Notes under the pieces: model-generated
What the model was told of the DNA's origin: nothing
What the model saw: the letters and a program-made list of their open reading frames with translations, nothing else
Database searches by the model: none
Source of the DNA: Hemibagrus wyckioides
Taxonomy: Eukaryota > Chordata > Actinopteri > Siluriformes > Bagridae
Direction of reading: 5' to 3'
DNA length: 64,000 nucleotides
Assembly: GCF_019097595.1 (NCBI RefSeq)
Contig: NC_080728.1
Span: forward strand, 22,720,370 to 22,784,369
Position numbers and translations under genes: made by a program
Shown here: positions 14,501-26,366 of the stretch, piece by piece
Layout: every line of letters starts with the position of its first letter
How positions within the stretch are numbered: position 1 is the first letter of the stretch

Positions 14501-16400
14501 TACAGACTCAACAATACAGACACACAATACAGACACACAACGATACAGACTCACAACAATACAGACTCACAACAATACAGACACACAATGAGTGCGAAAC
14601 ACACAGTGAGTTTGTATCGTTGTGAGTCTGTATTGTTGTGAGTTTGTATTGTTGAGTCTGTATTGTTGTGAGTTTGTATTGTTGTGAGTCTGTATTGTGT
14701 GTCTGTATTGTTGAGTCTGTATTGTTGTGAGTCTGTATTGTTGTCTGTCTGTATTGTGTGTCTGTATTGTTGTGTGTCTGTATTTTGTGTCTGTATTGTT
14801 GTGAGTCTGTATTGTTGTGTGTCTGTATTGTGTGTCTGTATTGTTGTGAGTCTGTATTGTTGTGAGTCTGTATTGTTGTGTGTCTGTATTGTGAGTTTGT
14901 ATTGTTGTGTGTCTGTATTGTTGAGTCTGTATTGTTGTGAGTTTGTATTGTTGTGAGTCTGTATTGTTGTGAGTTTGTATTGTTGTGAGTTTGTATCGTT
15001 GTGAGTCTGTATTGTTGTGAGTTTGTATTGTTGAGTCTGTATTGTTGTGAGTTTGTATTGTTGTGAGTCTGTATTGTTGTGAGTTTGTATTGTTGTGAGT
15101 TTGTATCGTTGTGTGTCTGTATTGTTGTGAGTCTGTATTGTTGAGTCTGTATTGTTGTGAGTTTGTATTGTTGTGAGTCTGTATTGTTGTGAGTCTGTAT
15201 TGTTGTGTGTCTGTATTGTGTCTGTATTGTTGAGTCTGTATTGTTGTGAGTCTGTATTATTGTGAGTCTGTATTGTGTGTCTGTATTGTTGAGTCTGTAT
15301 TGTTGTGAGTCTGAATTGTTGTCTGTCTGTATTGTGTGTCTGTATTGTTGTGTGTCTGTATTTTGTGTCGGTATTGTTGTGAGTCTGTATTGTTGTGAGT
15401 TTGTATTGTTGTGAGTCTGTATCGTTGTGAGTCTGTATTGTTGTGTGTCTGTATTGTGTGTCTGTATTGTTGAGTCTGTATCGTTGTGAGTCTGTATTGT
15501 TGTGTGTCTGTATTGTGTGTCTGTATTGTTGTGTGTCTGTATTGTGTGTCTGTATTGTTGTGTGTCTGTATTGTGTGTCTGTATTGTTGTGAGTTTGTAT
15601 CGTTGTGAGTCTGTATCGTTGTGAGTCTGTATTGTTGTGTGTCTGTATTGTGTGTCTGTATTGTTGTGTGTCTGTATTGTGTGTCTGTATTGTTGAGTCT
15701 GTATTGTTGTGAGTCTGTATTGTTGTGAGTCTGTATCATTGTGAGTCTGTATTGTTGTGTGTCTGTATTGTGTGTCTGTATTGTTGAGTCTGTATTGTTG
15801 TGAGTCTGTATTGTTGTGTGTCTGTATTGTTGTGTGTCTGTATTGTGTGTCTGTATTGTTGAGTCTGTATTGTTGTGAGTCTGTATTGTTATGAGTCTGT
15901 ATTGTTGTGAGTTTGTATCGTTGTGAGTCTGTATTGTTGTGAGTCTGTATTGTTGTGTGTCTGTATTGTTGAGTCTGTATTGTTGAGTCTGTATTGTTGT
16001 GAGTCTGTATTGTTGTGAGTTTGTATCGTTGTGAGTCTGTATTGTTGTGAGTCTGTATTGTGTGTCTGTATTGTTGAGTCTGTATTGTTGTGAGTCTGTA
16101 TTGTTGTCTGTCTGTATTGTGTGTCTGTATTGTTGTGTGTCTGTATTTTGTGTCTGTATTGTTGTGAGTCTGTATTGTTGTGTGTCTGTATTGTGTGTCT
16201 GTATTGTTGAGTCTGTATCGTTGTGAGTCTGTATTGTTGTGAGTCTGTATTGTTGTGTGTCTGTATTGTTGTGAGTCTGTATTGTTGTGTCTGTATTGTG
16301 TGTCTGTATTGTTGTGTGTCTGTATTTTGTGTCTGTATTGTTGTGAGTCTGTATTGTTGTGTGTCTGTATTGTTGTGAGTCTGTATTGTTGTGTGTCTGT
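11534..16400. repeat. 16-bp minisatellite array (G/T-rich on + strand)
   Basis: About 4.9 kb of a 16-bp unit, TCTGTATTGTTGTGAG, with common variants (TTTGTATCG, TGTGTCTG, and shortened units). It runs into the N gap at 16401, so the true length is unknown. A 1003-codon open frame on the minus strand is a product of the stop-free repeat and not a gene. The array contains a higher-order duplication (about 12119-12420 matches 13217-13518, offset 1098 bp) and one inverted segment (14384-14582). Confidence 0.97.
14149..14582. repeat. Perfect 199-bp inverted repeat with 36-bp spacer
   Basis: Positions 14149-14347 are the exact reverse complement of 14384-14582, separated by 36 bp. The match includes private variants of this part of the array, for example GTTGTAAGTCTGTATCGTG near 14233 and its complement near 14482. 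So it is a copied segment, not chance matching of repeat units. On either side the array returns to its normal strand. Such a structure could form a cruciform or hairpin. It may be a fold-back rearrangement or a sequencing or assembly artefact. Confidence 0.92.
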
Positions 16401-16500
16401 NNNNNNNNNNNNNNNNNNNNNNNNNNNNNNNNNNNNNNNNNNNNNNNNNNNNNNNNNNNNNNNNNNNNNNNNNNNNNNNNNNNNNNNNNNNNNNNNNNNN
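16401..16500. other. Assembly gap (100 N)
   Basis: One hundred N at the right end of the 16-bp array. A round 100 usually marks a gap of unknown size, so the array length and the DNA just upstream of the receptor gene are uncertain. Confidence 1.
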
Positions 16501-16569
16501 GTGAAGAAATGAGATGAGAGGGAGAACTATTTTCACATGTGGAGCTCAGTGGAGACCAACAGCAGCTAA

Positions 16570-16577
16570 TATAAAAG
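16570..16577 (+). promoter_or_regulatory. Candidate TATA box of the receptor gene
   Basis: TATAAAAG lies about 228 bp upstream of the proposed start codon, in the 297 bp of non-repeat sequence between the gap and the gene. It matches a core TATA element and has the right orientation. An upstream non-coding exon cannot be excluded, because TTATTTCAG at about 16686-16694 could be a splice acceptor. Confidence 0.35.
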
Positions 16578-16721
16578 AGAGAGAGTCAATAAAAGAGGAA
16601 ATAATAAAACTGATCACTGAACAAACATCAGATCTGATTATAAATGACATCAAGCACAATCTGGAACATTGACACTAAACATGATTTATTTCAGACTCAA
16701 ACTGTACTTTATCAACTCATC

Positions 16722-16762
<41 letters not shown>

Positions 16763-16797
16763 GTCTCTTCTCCAGGTGATCTTTCCTGAACACAGAG

Positions 16798-16831
16798 ATG
16801 AAACTCATGGTTGTTTGTTTTCTGTTTCAAG
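16798..16831 (+). CDS. Exon: start codon and signal peptide
   Basis: ATG followed by a hydrophobic stretch ([11 protein letters not shown]) and a donor after CAAG (GTTTGT, weak after the GT). The exon is 34 nt, so it ends in phase 1, matching the V-set exon. After joining, the sequence continues AVLCREF, a typical end of a signal peptide leading into a Siglec V-set domain. An open frame in the next intron that reads through its TG repeat to another Met is less likely as the start. Confidence 0.75.
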
Positions 16832-17443
16832 GTTTGTGTAGAATTTATATTTAATGTGTGACCTGATAATGTAAGTGTGTTAAACTCAGGCAGTAACTCA
16901 ATCAGTTTGGTGTGATTCTGTAACACAACTGCAGTTTGGACTGAATATTTATTCACACTTTACAGAAACACTGTGTGTGTGTCACTGTAGTAATGATCAT
17001 GTGTGTGTGTGTGTGTGTGTGTTTACAGCTGTGTTGTGTAGAGAATTCTCCATCACTCTACCAGAGAGTGTAGAAGCTCTGAGAGGACTCTGTGTTCTCA
17101 TACCCTGCAGATTTCAGATTGAAGAACAATACGATAAAGACCTCCAGAGAGATTCTACAGGAATCTGGTTATTAAACGGCACTGATGGTAACAGTAATAA
17201 AGTCTTTAACTCTAAAGTAACTACAGAGAACAAGATTGAAGGTGAAATTATAGGAGATCTCCTCATGAAGAACTGCACCACCATCTTCTACAACATCAGT
17301 GAGAGAGACAGAGGAAAATATTACTTTAGATTAGAGGCTACTGGATCTCTAAAATACACTTATAGATCACCAGTATCTCTAAGAGTGCGAGGTGAGAGCT
17401 GCAGCAGTGTGTGTGTGTGTATGTGTGCTTCTGCGTGTGTTTG

Positions 17444-17483
<40 letters not shown>

Positions 17484-18842
17484 TGTGTTTGTGCGTCTGT
17501 GTGTGTGTGTGTATGTGTGTGTGTGTGTGTGTGTACAGTGTAACTGTAATTACACTAATGATCCACTGGAACACATTTAAAACTCATCTCTAATGTGATA
17601 CTGTGTGTTTATCTCAGACTCTCCAATCAGACCCTCAATAACACTGTATAAGGAGGATCAGGGGGAGGTGGAGGACCAGAATGAGGTGGTGGAGGGAACT
17701 TCAGTGAGACTCATTTGCTCTGCTCCATCTGCTCCATGTCTCTTAAATCCTCCCACTTTTACATGGAACTTCCTGCCTGAGGAGAGAAGACAGGAGCAGA
17801 ACCACAACACCAGCTTCAGCTCCTCTCAGCTGAACTTCAACGCTACTCACCTGCATCATGGACTCACTTTCACCTGCACCACCACCTACCAGCTCCAGAA
17901 CCAGAACAAATCAGCACAGAGCTCTCGTACTCTACATGTTCTGTGTAAGTGTTACTTCATCAATTCACATTCAGTACACTTTAAATGATTTATAGAGTCT
18001 CCTAAATCCTGTTCCTCCTCCTTCAGATGGTCCTAGAAACACATCAGTATCAGTGTCTCCATCTGCTTCAGTGCTTTTGGGCAGTTCAGTGTCTCTGAGT
18101 TGCAGCAGTGATGCAAACCCAGCAGTGCTGAACTACATCTGGTACAGAGAGAACGGAGAGCAGATAGGAACCGGAAACCATCTCACCATCAACACCACTG
18201 ATTCTACACACAGAGGTTTATACTACTGTAGAGCTCAAAACCAGCACGGAGATCACAACTCATCTGTGGTCCTGGATCTTCAGTGTGAGTACAATGCTGG
18301 AGCTTTGCTAATGCTACGTCACATGGCTTATACTATCATGGGCCAAGCAGTAGATTCAAGATTCAAGAAGCTTTATTGTCATTTCAACCACATATAGCTG
18401 ATGCAGTACAGAGTGAAATGAAACAGCGTTTCTCCAGGACCTGGTGCTACATAAACATACAACAACAAAGTTCAACACAAAACAACAAACACCACCACAG
18501 AGCTAGGACAGAAATTTGTCTCAGCCACATAAAGTGCACAGTGTGCAGCTAGGTGCAAACAGAGCATAGACAAGACAGTGCAAAAGACAATAAATACAAG
18601 AAAGACAACACAAAAGAACACAGGACACTTAGCGCCGACAAGAAAGAAAAGAACATGTGTACTGGAATGTAAGTGAAATAAGATAAGATAAAGTGAAATG
18701 ATGTAAAAAAAAGTATTGTGCAAAAAAAATTGTGCAAAAATACACAGCAGCGGTTGAGGTAGTGCAAATAGAATAAACATAAATATAACTATAGCAGCAG
18801 ATGACAGGTAGAGGTAGTGCAGTAAGTATGAACAATATAAAT

Positions 18843-18877
<35 letters not shown>

Positions 18878-18968
18878 ACACAGTCAAGAGAGAGTGTGTG
18901 TATCTGTTTGTGAGAGAGACAGAGAGTTAATATACAGTTCAGTACTGAGTGAGAGTGTGTGTGTGTGT

Positions 18969-18999
<31 letters not shown>

Positions 19000-21900
19000 A
19001 GAGTGTAGAACAGTTCAGTCCTGAGTGTTGAGGAGCCTGATGGCTTGAGGAAAGAAACTGTTACACAGTCTGGTTGTGAGGCCCGAATGCTCCGGTACCT
19101 CTTTCCAGATGGCAGGAGGGTGAAGAGTGTGTGTGAGGGGTGTGTGGGGTGTGTAAGAGTGTGTGTGAGGGGTGTGTGGGGTGTGTAAGAGTGTGTGTGT
19201 GGGGTGTGTGAGGGGTGTGTAAGAGTGTGTGTGAGGGGTGTGTGGGGTGTGTAAGAGTGTGTGTGAGGGGTGTGTGGGGTGTGTAAGAGTGTGTGTGAGG
19301 GGTGTGTGGGGTGTGTAAGAGTGTGTGTGAGGGGTGTGTGGGGTGTGTAAGAGTGTGTGTGAGGGGTGTGTGGGGTGTGTAAGAGTGTGTGTGAGGGATG
19401 TGTGGGGTGTGTAAGAGTGTGTGTGTGGGGTGTGTAAGAGTGTGTGTGAGGGGTGTGTGGCGTGTGTAGGAGTGTGTGTGAGGGGTGTGCGGGATGTGTA
19501 AGAGTGTGTGTGAGGGGTGTGTGGGGTGTGTAAGAGTGTGTGTGAGGGGTGTGTGGGGTGTGTAAGAGTGTGTGTGAGGGGTGTGTGGGGTGTGTAAGAG
19601 TGTGTGTGAGGGGTGTGAGAAGTGTGGGGTGTGTAAGAGTGTGTGTGTGGGGTGTGTGGGGTGTGTAAGAGTGTGTGTGGGGGGTGTGAGGGGTGTGTAA
19701 GAGTGTGTGTGAGGGGTGTGTGGGGTGTGTAAGAGTGCGTGTGAGGGGTGTGAGGGGTGTGTAAGAGTGTGTGTGAGGGGTGTGTGGGGTGTGTAAGAGT
19801 GTGTGTGAGGGGTGTGTAAGAGTGTGTGTGAGGGGTGTGTGGGGTGTGTAAGAGTGTGTGTGAGGGGTGTGTGGGGTGTGTAAGAGTGTGTGTGAGGGGT
19901 GTGTGGGGTGTGTAAGAGTGTGTGTGTGGGGTGTGTAAGAGTGTGTGTGAGGGGTGTGTAAGAGTGTGTATGAGGGGTGTGTGGGGTGTGTAAGAGTTTG
20001 TGTGAGGGGTGTGTGGGGTGTGTAAGAGTGTGTGTGAGGGGTGTGTGAGGGGTGTGTAAGAGTGTGTGTGAGGGGTGTGTGGGGTGTGTAAGAGTGTGTG
20101 TGAGGGGTGTGTGGGGTGTGTAAGAGTGTGTGTGTGGGGTGTGTGGGGTATGTAAGAGTGTGTGTGAGGGGTGTGAGGGGTGTGTAAGAGTGTGTGTGAG
20201 GGGTGTGTGGGGTGGGTAAGAGTGTGTGTGAGGGGTCTGAGGGGTGTGTAAGAGTGTGTGTGAGGGGTGTGTGGGGTGTGTAAGAGTGTGTGTGAGGGGT
20301 GTGTAAGAGTGTGTGTGAGGGGTGTGTGGGGTGTGTGGGGTGTGTAAGAGTGTGTGTGAGGGGTGTGTGAGGGGTGTGTAAGAGTGTGTGTGAGGGGTGT
20401 GTGAGGGGTGTGTAAGAGTGTGTGTGAGGGGTGTGTAAGAGTGTGTGTGAGGGGTGTGTGGGGTGTGTAAGAGTGTGTGTGTGGGGTGTGTAAGAGTGTG
20501 TGTGAGGGGTGTGTAAGAGTGTGTATGAGGGGTGTGTGGGGTGTGTAAGAGTGTGTGTGAGGGGTGTGTGGGGTGTGTAAGAGTGTGTGTGAGGGGTGTG
20601 TGAGGGGTGTGTAAGAGTGTGTGTGAGGGGTGTGTGGGGTGTGTAAGAGTGTGTGTGAGGGGTGTGTTAGAGTGTGTGTGAGGGGTGTGTGGGGTGTGTG
20701 GGGTGTGTAAGAGTGTGTGTGTAAGAGTGTGTGTGAGGGGTGTGTGGGGTGTGTAAGAGTGTGTGTGAGGGGTATGAGGGGTGTGTGGGGTGTGTAAGAG
20801 TGTGTGTGAGGGGTGTGTAAGAGTGTGTGTGAGGGGAGTGTAAGAGTGTGTGTGGGGTGTGTAAGAGTGTGTGTGAGGGGTGTGTGGGGTGTGTAAGAGT
20901 GTGTGTGAGGGGTGTGTGGGGTTTGTAAGAGTGTGTGTGAGGGGTGTGTGGGGTGTGTAAGAGTGTGTGTGAGGGGTGTGTGGGGTGTGTAAGAGTGTGT
21001 GTGTGGGGTGTGAGGGGTGTGTAAGAGTGTGTGTGAGGGGTGTGAGGGGTGTGTAAGAGTGTGTGTGAGGGGTGTGTGGGGTGTGTAAGAGTGTGTGTGA
21101 GGGGTGTGTGGGGTGTGTAAGAGTGTGTGTGAGGGGTGTGTGGGGTGTGTAAGAGTGTGTGTGAGGGGTGTGAGGGGTGTGTAAGAGTGTGTGTGAGGGG
21201 TGTGAGGGGTGTGTAAGAGTGTGTGTGAGGGGTGTGTGGGGTGTGTAAGAGTGTGTGTGAGGGGTGTGTAAGAGTGTGTGTGAGTGGTGTGTGGGGTGTG
21301 TAAGAGTGTGTGTGAGGGGTGTGTGGGGTGTGTAAGAGTGTGTGTGAGGGGTGTGTGGGGTGTGTAAGAGTGTGTGTGAGGGGTGTGTGGGGTGTGTAAG
21401 AGTGTGTGTGAGGGGTGTGTGTGTGGGGTGTGTAAGAGTGTGTGTGAGGGGTGTGTGTGTGGGGTGTGTAAGAGTGTGTGTGTGGGGTGTGTGAGGGGTG
21501 TGTGAGGGGTGTGTGTGTGGGGTGTGTTAGAGTGTGTGTGAGGGGTGTGTGGGGTGTGTAAGAGTGTGTGTGAGGGGTGTGTGGGGTGTGTAAGAGTGTG
21601 TGTGAGGGGTGTGTGTGGGGTGTGTTAGAGTGTGTGTGAGGGGTGTGTGTGTGGGGTGTGTTAGAGTGTGTGTGAGGGGTGTGTGGGGTGTGTAAGAGTG
21701 TGTGTGAGGGGTGTGTAAGAGTGTGTGTGAGGGGTGTGTGGGGTGTGTAAGAGTGTGTGTGAGGGGTGTGTGGAGTGTGTAAGAGTGTGTCTCAGGGGTG
21801 GGTGGGGTGTGTAAGAGTGTGTGTGAGGGGTGTGTAAGAGTGTGTGTGAGGGGCGTGTGGTGTGTGTAAGAGTGTGTGTGAGGAGTGTGTGGGGTGGGAA

Positions 21901-24900
21901 AGTGTGTGTGTGAGGGGTGTGTGGGGTGTGTGGGGTGTGTAAGAGTGTGTGAGGGGTGTGTGGGGTGTGTAAGAGTGTGTGTGAGGGGTGTGTGGGGTGT
22001 GTAAGAGTGTGTGTGAGGGGTGTGTGGGGTGTGTAAGAGTGTGTGTGAGGGGTGTGTGGGGTGTGTAAGAGTGTGTGTGAGGGGTGTGTAAGAGTGTGTG
22101 TGAGGGGTGTGTGGGGTGTGTAAGAGTGTGTGTGAGGGGTGTGTGGGGTGTGTAAGAGTGTGTGTGAGGGGTGTGTAAGAGTGTGTGTGAGGGGTGTGTG
22201 GGGTGTGTAAGAGTGTGTGTGAGGGGTGTGTGGGGTGTGTAAGAGTGTGTGTGAGGGGTGTGTGGGGTGTGTAAAAGTGTGTGTGAGGGGTGTGTGGGGT
22301 GTGTAAGAGTGTGTGTGAGGGGTGTGTAAGAGTGTGTGTGAGGGGTGTGTGGGGTGTGTAAGAGTGTGTGTGAGGGGTGTGTGGGGTGTGTAAGAGTGTG
22401 TGTGAGGGGTGTGTGGGTGTGTTAGAGTGTGTGTGAGGGGTGTGTAAGAGTGTGTGTGAGGGGTGTGTGGGGTGTGTAAGAGTGTGTGTGAGGGGTGTGT
22501 GGGGTGTGTAAGAGTGTGTGTGAGGGGTGTGTGGGGTGTGTAAGAGTGTGTGTGAGGGGTGTGTGGGGTGTGTAAGAGTGTGTGTGAGGGGTGTGTAAGA
22601 GTGTGTGTGAGGGGTGTGTAAGAGTGTGTGTGAGGGGTGTGTGGGGTGTGTAAGAGTGTGTGTGAGGGGTGTGTAAGAGTGTGTGTGAGTGGTGTGTGGG
22701 GTGTGTAAGAGTGTGTGTGAGGGGTGTGTGGGGTGTGTAAGAGTGTGTGTGAGGGGTGTGTGGGGTGTGTAAGAGTGTGTGTGAGGGGTGTGTGTGTGGG
22801 GTGTGTTAGAGTGTGTGTGAGGGGTGTGTGGGGTGTGTAAGAGTGTGTGTGAGGGGTGTGTAAGAGTGTGTGTGAGGGGTGTGTGGGGTGTGTAAGAGTG
22901 TGTGTGAGGGGTGTGTGGGGTGTGTAAGAGTGTGTGTGAGGGGTGTGTGGGGTGTGTAAGAGTGTGTGTGAGGGGTGTGTGGGGTGTGTAAGAGTGTGTG
23001 TGAGGGGTGTGTAAGAGTGTGTGTGAGGGGTGTGAGGGGTGTGTAAGAGTGTGTGTGAGGGGTGTGTGGGGTGTGTAAGAGTGTGTGTGAGGGGTGTGTA
23101 AGAGTGTGTGTGAGGGGTGTGTAAGAGTGTGTGTGAGGGGTGTGAGGGGTGTGTAAGAGTGTGTGTGAGGGGTGTGTGGGGTGTGTAAGAGTGTGTGTGA
23201 GGGGTGTGTAAGAGTGTGTGTGAGTGGTGTGTGGGGTGTGTAAGAGTGTGTGTGAGGGGTGTGTGGGGTGTGTAAGAGTGTGTGTGAGGGGTGTGTGGGG
23301 TGTGTAAGAGTGTGTGTGAGGGGTGTGTGTGTGGGGTGTGTAAGAGTGTGTGTGAGGGGTGTGTGGGGTGTGTAAGAGTGTGTGTGAGGGGTGTGTGGGG
23401 TGTGTTAGAGTGTGTGTGAGGGGTGTGTGTCTGTCCTCACTATCCCCTGAAGGGTCTTGTGATCTGAGACGGTGCAGTTCCCAAACCAGGCAGTGATGCA
23501 GCTGCTCAGGACGCTCTCCATGGTCCCTCTGTAGAACACAGTCAGGATGGGGGGAGGGAGATGGGCTTTCCTCAGCCTCCTCAGGAAGTAGAGGCGCTGC
23601 TGGGCTTTCTTGGTGATGGAGCTGGTGTTGAGTGACCAGGTGAAGTTCTCCGCCAGATGGACACCAAGGAATTTGGTGCTCTTGATGATCTCCACCGAGG
23701 ATCCGTCGATGGACAGTGGAGAATGGTCACTCTGTGCTCTCCTGAAGTCAACAACCATCTCTTTGGTCTTGTCGACGTTCAGAGACAGGTTGTTGGCTCT
23801 GCACCAGGCTGTTAGATGTTGCACCTCCTCTCTGTATGCTGACTCGTCGTTCTTGCTGATGAGACCCACCACGGTCGTAAGAAGGAATCTAGGAATCTCA
23901 AACATTTTTCTCTCAGCCATATCCTGTGGTCTTAGCCACAGTATGTAGAATTCGAGTCGTGTTCTGGGCTTTATTTTACTTTATTCTAATATGAGACTTG
24001 CCAACTGAAACACTGCCAAATGCTATCAAAATAAACATTCAGTCTTGTGCAGGTAATCAGCACTGACACATGGCACCTGTGCACACTGCTATTTAAACCC
24101 CAGTGTTTTTTCAGTCAGCATGTGGACATAGTCTGTGCCATGTATCAGAGTGGTAATCTCTCTGAGAGGTAATTTCCTATTCCACCTGATTTTCCTCAGT
24201 TCAGGATTTAGAGTTTTATTGAGATTTAGGCCAAGAGTTAGGACTCTTCCCTCAAAAATCTATTTTGTTACTTTTTTGTCTTCTTAGCTGTACAGACAAT
24301 GGCCCAGGTAATAGCACCCAATCCAGCCTTACAGAGTCAGTGACTCCCACAGTTGCTGAGACGTGCTTGCCCCGCCCCCATCATGGTCCTATGCTGGACA
24401 ACCAAAGGGCTGCAACCCATTCATTCTGCAATGCTTCCCTGTGTTTGAAATGCAGACTTCCCAGTTTTCTTCAGATAGGGTAAAGATAGCGTAAATGATT
24501 GCCCTTTTAACGGGTAGAGCTCTGGGTTACAGGAGTCTGCCAGAACCACCGGCAAGACCACCCTGGGATTGATTCATTCATTGCAGCACTGTGGAGCACT
24601 TTTACCAATCTGTTGGGAGGGGTCTGCTTCATTACTCCTCTGGATGTGCCAGGGTGCCTGCTCAGTAGCTAATTATACCATTGATTTTCGAATCATGCCA
24701 GCTTGCTCAGGCTGGAACAACCAGGCTCTCTAGATGGCTTATGTGCAGAGTTTCTCTGAGGAGATGAAGGACGAGTTGGCTGCTCATAACCCTTCCAAGG
24801 ATATAGAGGCCCTGTATATCCTTGCTATCTGCCTTATAACTGCCTTCAAGAGCGGTGATTAGAGCACCAGGCAAATATGGCAGTCCAACACGGACGTGCC

Positions 24901-25303
24901 TACAAGAGAAACTTCTCCAGAACCTATTCATCAAGGTGCTGTGGGATTACCATCACTCAGACTCTGTGTACAATATTGAATTGCATTTCTCTAAATCTGT
25001 TGTAAACTGAAATATTTGAGGGTGAGCAATAATATCTTCCCAAACCTTTTCCTCAGTGTTGTACTTCAGGTTCTTACTCCATGTCTTGCAGTGAACTCAG
25101 ATCAACTGTTTCATGTTAATTCATCACAGAGTAAAATCTGGATAAGATATGTTAAACTTGACCATTCTTAAGGAAGAATCTTTCCAAAAAGAAATCAGAA
25201 TCAGGTGAAGGCAACCATGTCTGGTCAAAAAATTATTTCATAACTTAAATTGCAACTAATGCTAACATATATGTTTAAGCCAATGCTGTAGTTCTGAAAT
25301 ATC

Positions 25304-25357
<54 letters not shown>

Positions 25358-26332
25358 CACTTACTGTATAGTATACAAAAACAAACAAATAAAAAATCAT
25401 TTGGAAATATTTTGGAAAAAGTTCAAACAAGGGCTCAAAGGTTAGATTATATTGAAATATTCCATCACACCTTTATCTCACAGCTTCCTGTTCCTCCTCC
25501 TTCAGATGGTCCTAGAAACACATCAGTATCAGTGTCTCCATCTGCTTCAGTGCTTTTGGGCAGTTCAGTGTCTCTGAGTTGCAGCAGTGATGCAAACCCA
25601 GCAGTGCTGAACTACACCTGGTACAGAGAGAACGGAGAGCAGATAGGAACCGGAAACCATCTCACCATCAACACCACTGATTCTACACACAGAGGTTTAT
25701 ACTACTGTAGAGCTCAAAACCAGCACGGAGATCACAACTCATCTGTGGTCCTGGATCTTCAGTGTGAGTACAATGCTGGAGCTTTGCTAATGCTACGTCA
25801 CATGGCTTATACTATCATGGGCCAAGCAGTAGATTCAAAATTCAAGAAGCTTTATTGTCATTTCAACCACATATAGCTGATGCAGTACAGAGTGAAATGA
25901 AACAGCGTTTCTCCAGGACCTGGTGCTACATAAACATACAACAACAAAGTTCAACATAAAAAACACCACCACAGAGCTAGGACAGAAGTTTGTCTTAGCC
26001 ACATAAAGTGCACAGTGTGCAGCTAGGTGCAAACAGAGCATAGACAAGACAGTGCAAAAGACAATAAATACAAGAAAGACAACACAAAAGAACACAGGAC
26101 ACTTAGCGCCGAAAAAGAAAGAAAAGAACATGTGTACTGGAATGTAAGTGAAATAAGATAAGATAAAGTGAAATGATGTAAAAAAAAAAAAAAAAAAAAA
26201 AGTATTGTGCAAAAAAAATTATGCAAAAATACACAGCAGCGGTTGAGGTAGTGCAAATAGAATAAACATAAATATAACTATAGCAGCGGATGACAGGTAG
26301 AGGTAGTGCAGTAAGTATGAACAATATAAATT

Positions 26333-26366
<34 letters not shown>

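Larger units (their letters stand above)
18353..23880 (-). mobile_element. Unit 1: 5'-truncated L2-type LINE with internal minisatellite
   Basis: Read on the minus strand, the element starts abruptly inside the reverse transcriptase just after where the catalytic Asp-Asp box would be (about 23880). It continues with RT C-terminal sequence to 23431, is interrupted by a 4.3-kb minisatellite, resumes with the last part of the RT frame (about 19124 down to 19015), and ends with a 3' region and the tail GATTCAAGATTCAAG at 18353. The 3' region of this unit differs at many sites from units 2-8, for example in the A-tract and in the TAGCGCCGACAAG context. It cannot move on its own. Confidence 0.85.

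Noticed and set aside
17392..17580. Open frames rich in Cys and Val after the V-set exon
   Set aside because: They are translations of a TG microsatellite beyond a clear splice donor.
1..23430. Possible CRISPR array
   Set aside because: The repeats are directly adjacent with no unique spacers, and the setting is a vertebrate genome.
19124..23430. Possible telomeric repeat
   Set aside because: The unit has GGGG and TG runs but is a 32-bp motif without tandem TTAGGG.
23610..23948. 112-codon plus-strand open frame repeated in each unit
   Set aside because: It is the antisense shadow of the L2 reverse-transcriptase remnant.
25412..25876. 154-codon open frame starting MEKVQT, repeated in units
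   Set aside because: It reads from intron through the Ig exon and past its donor into the LINE tail. The splice-defined exon at 25506-25763 is the real feature.
25835..26324. Several Phe/Cys-rich minus-strand open frames beside each Ig exon
   Set aside because: They lie in the LINE 3' region and its A-tract and lack any recognisable domain.
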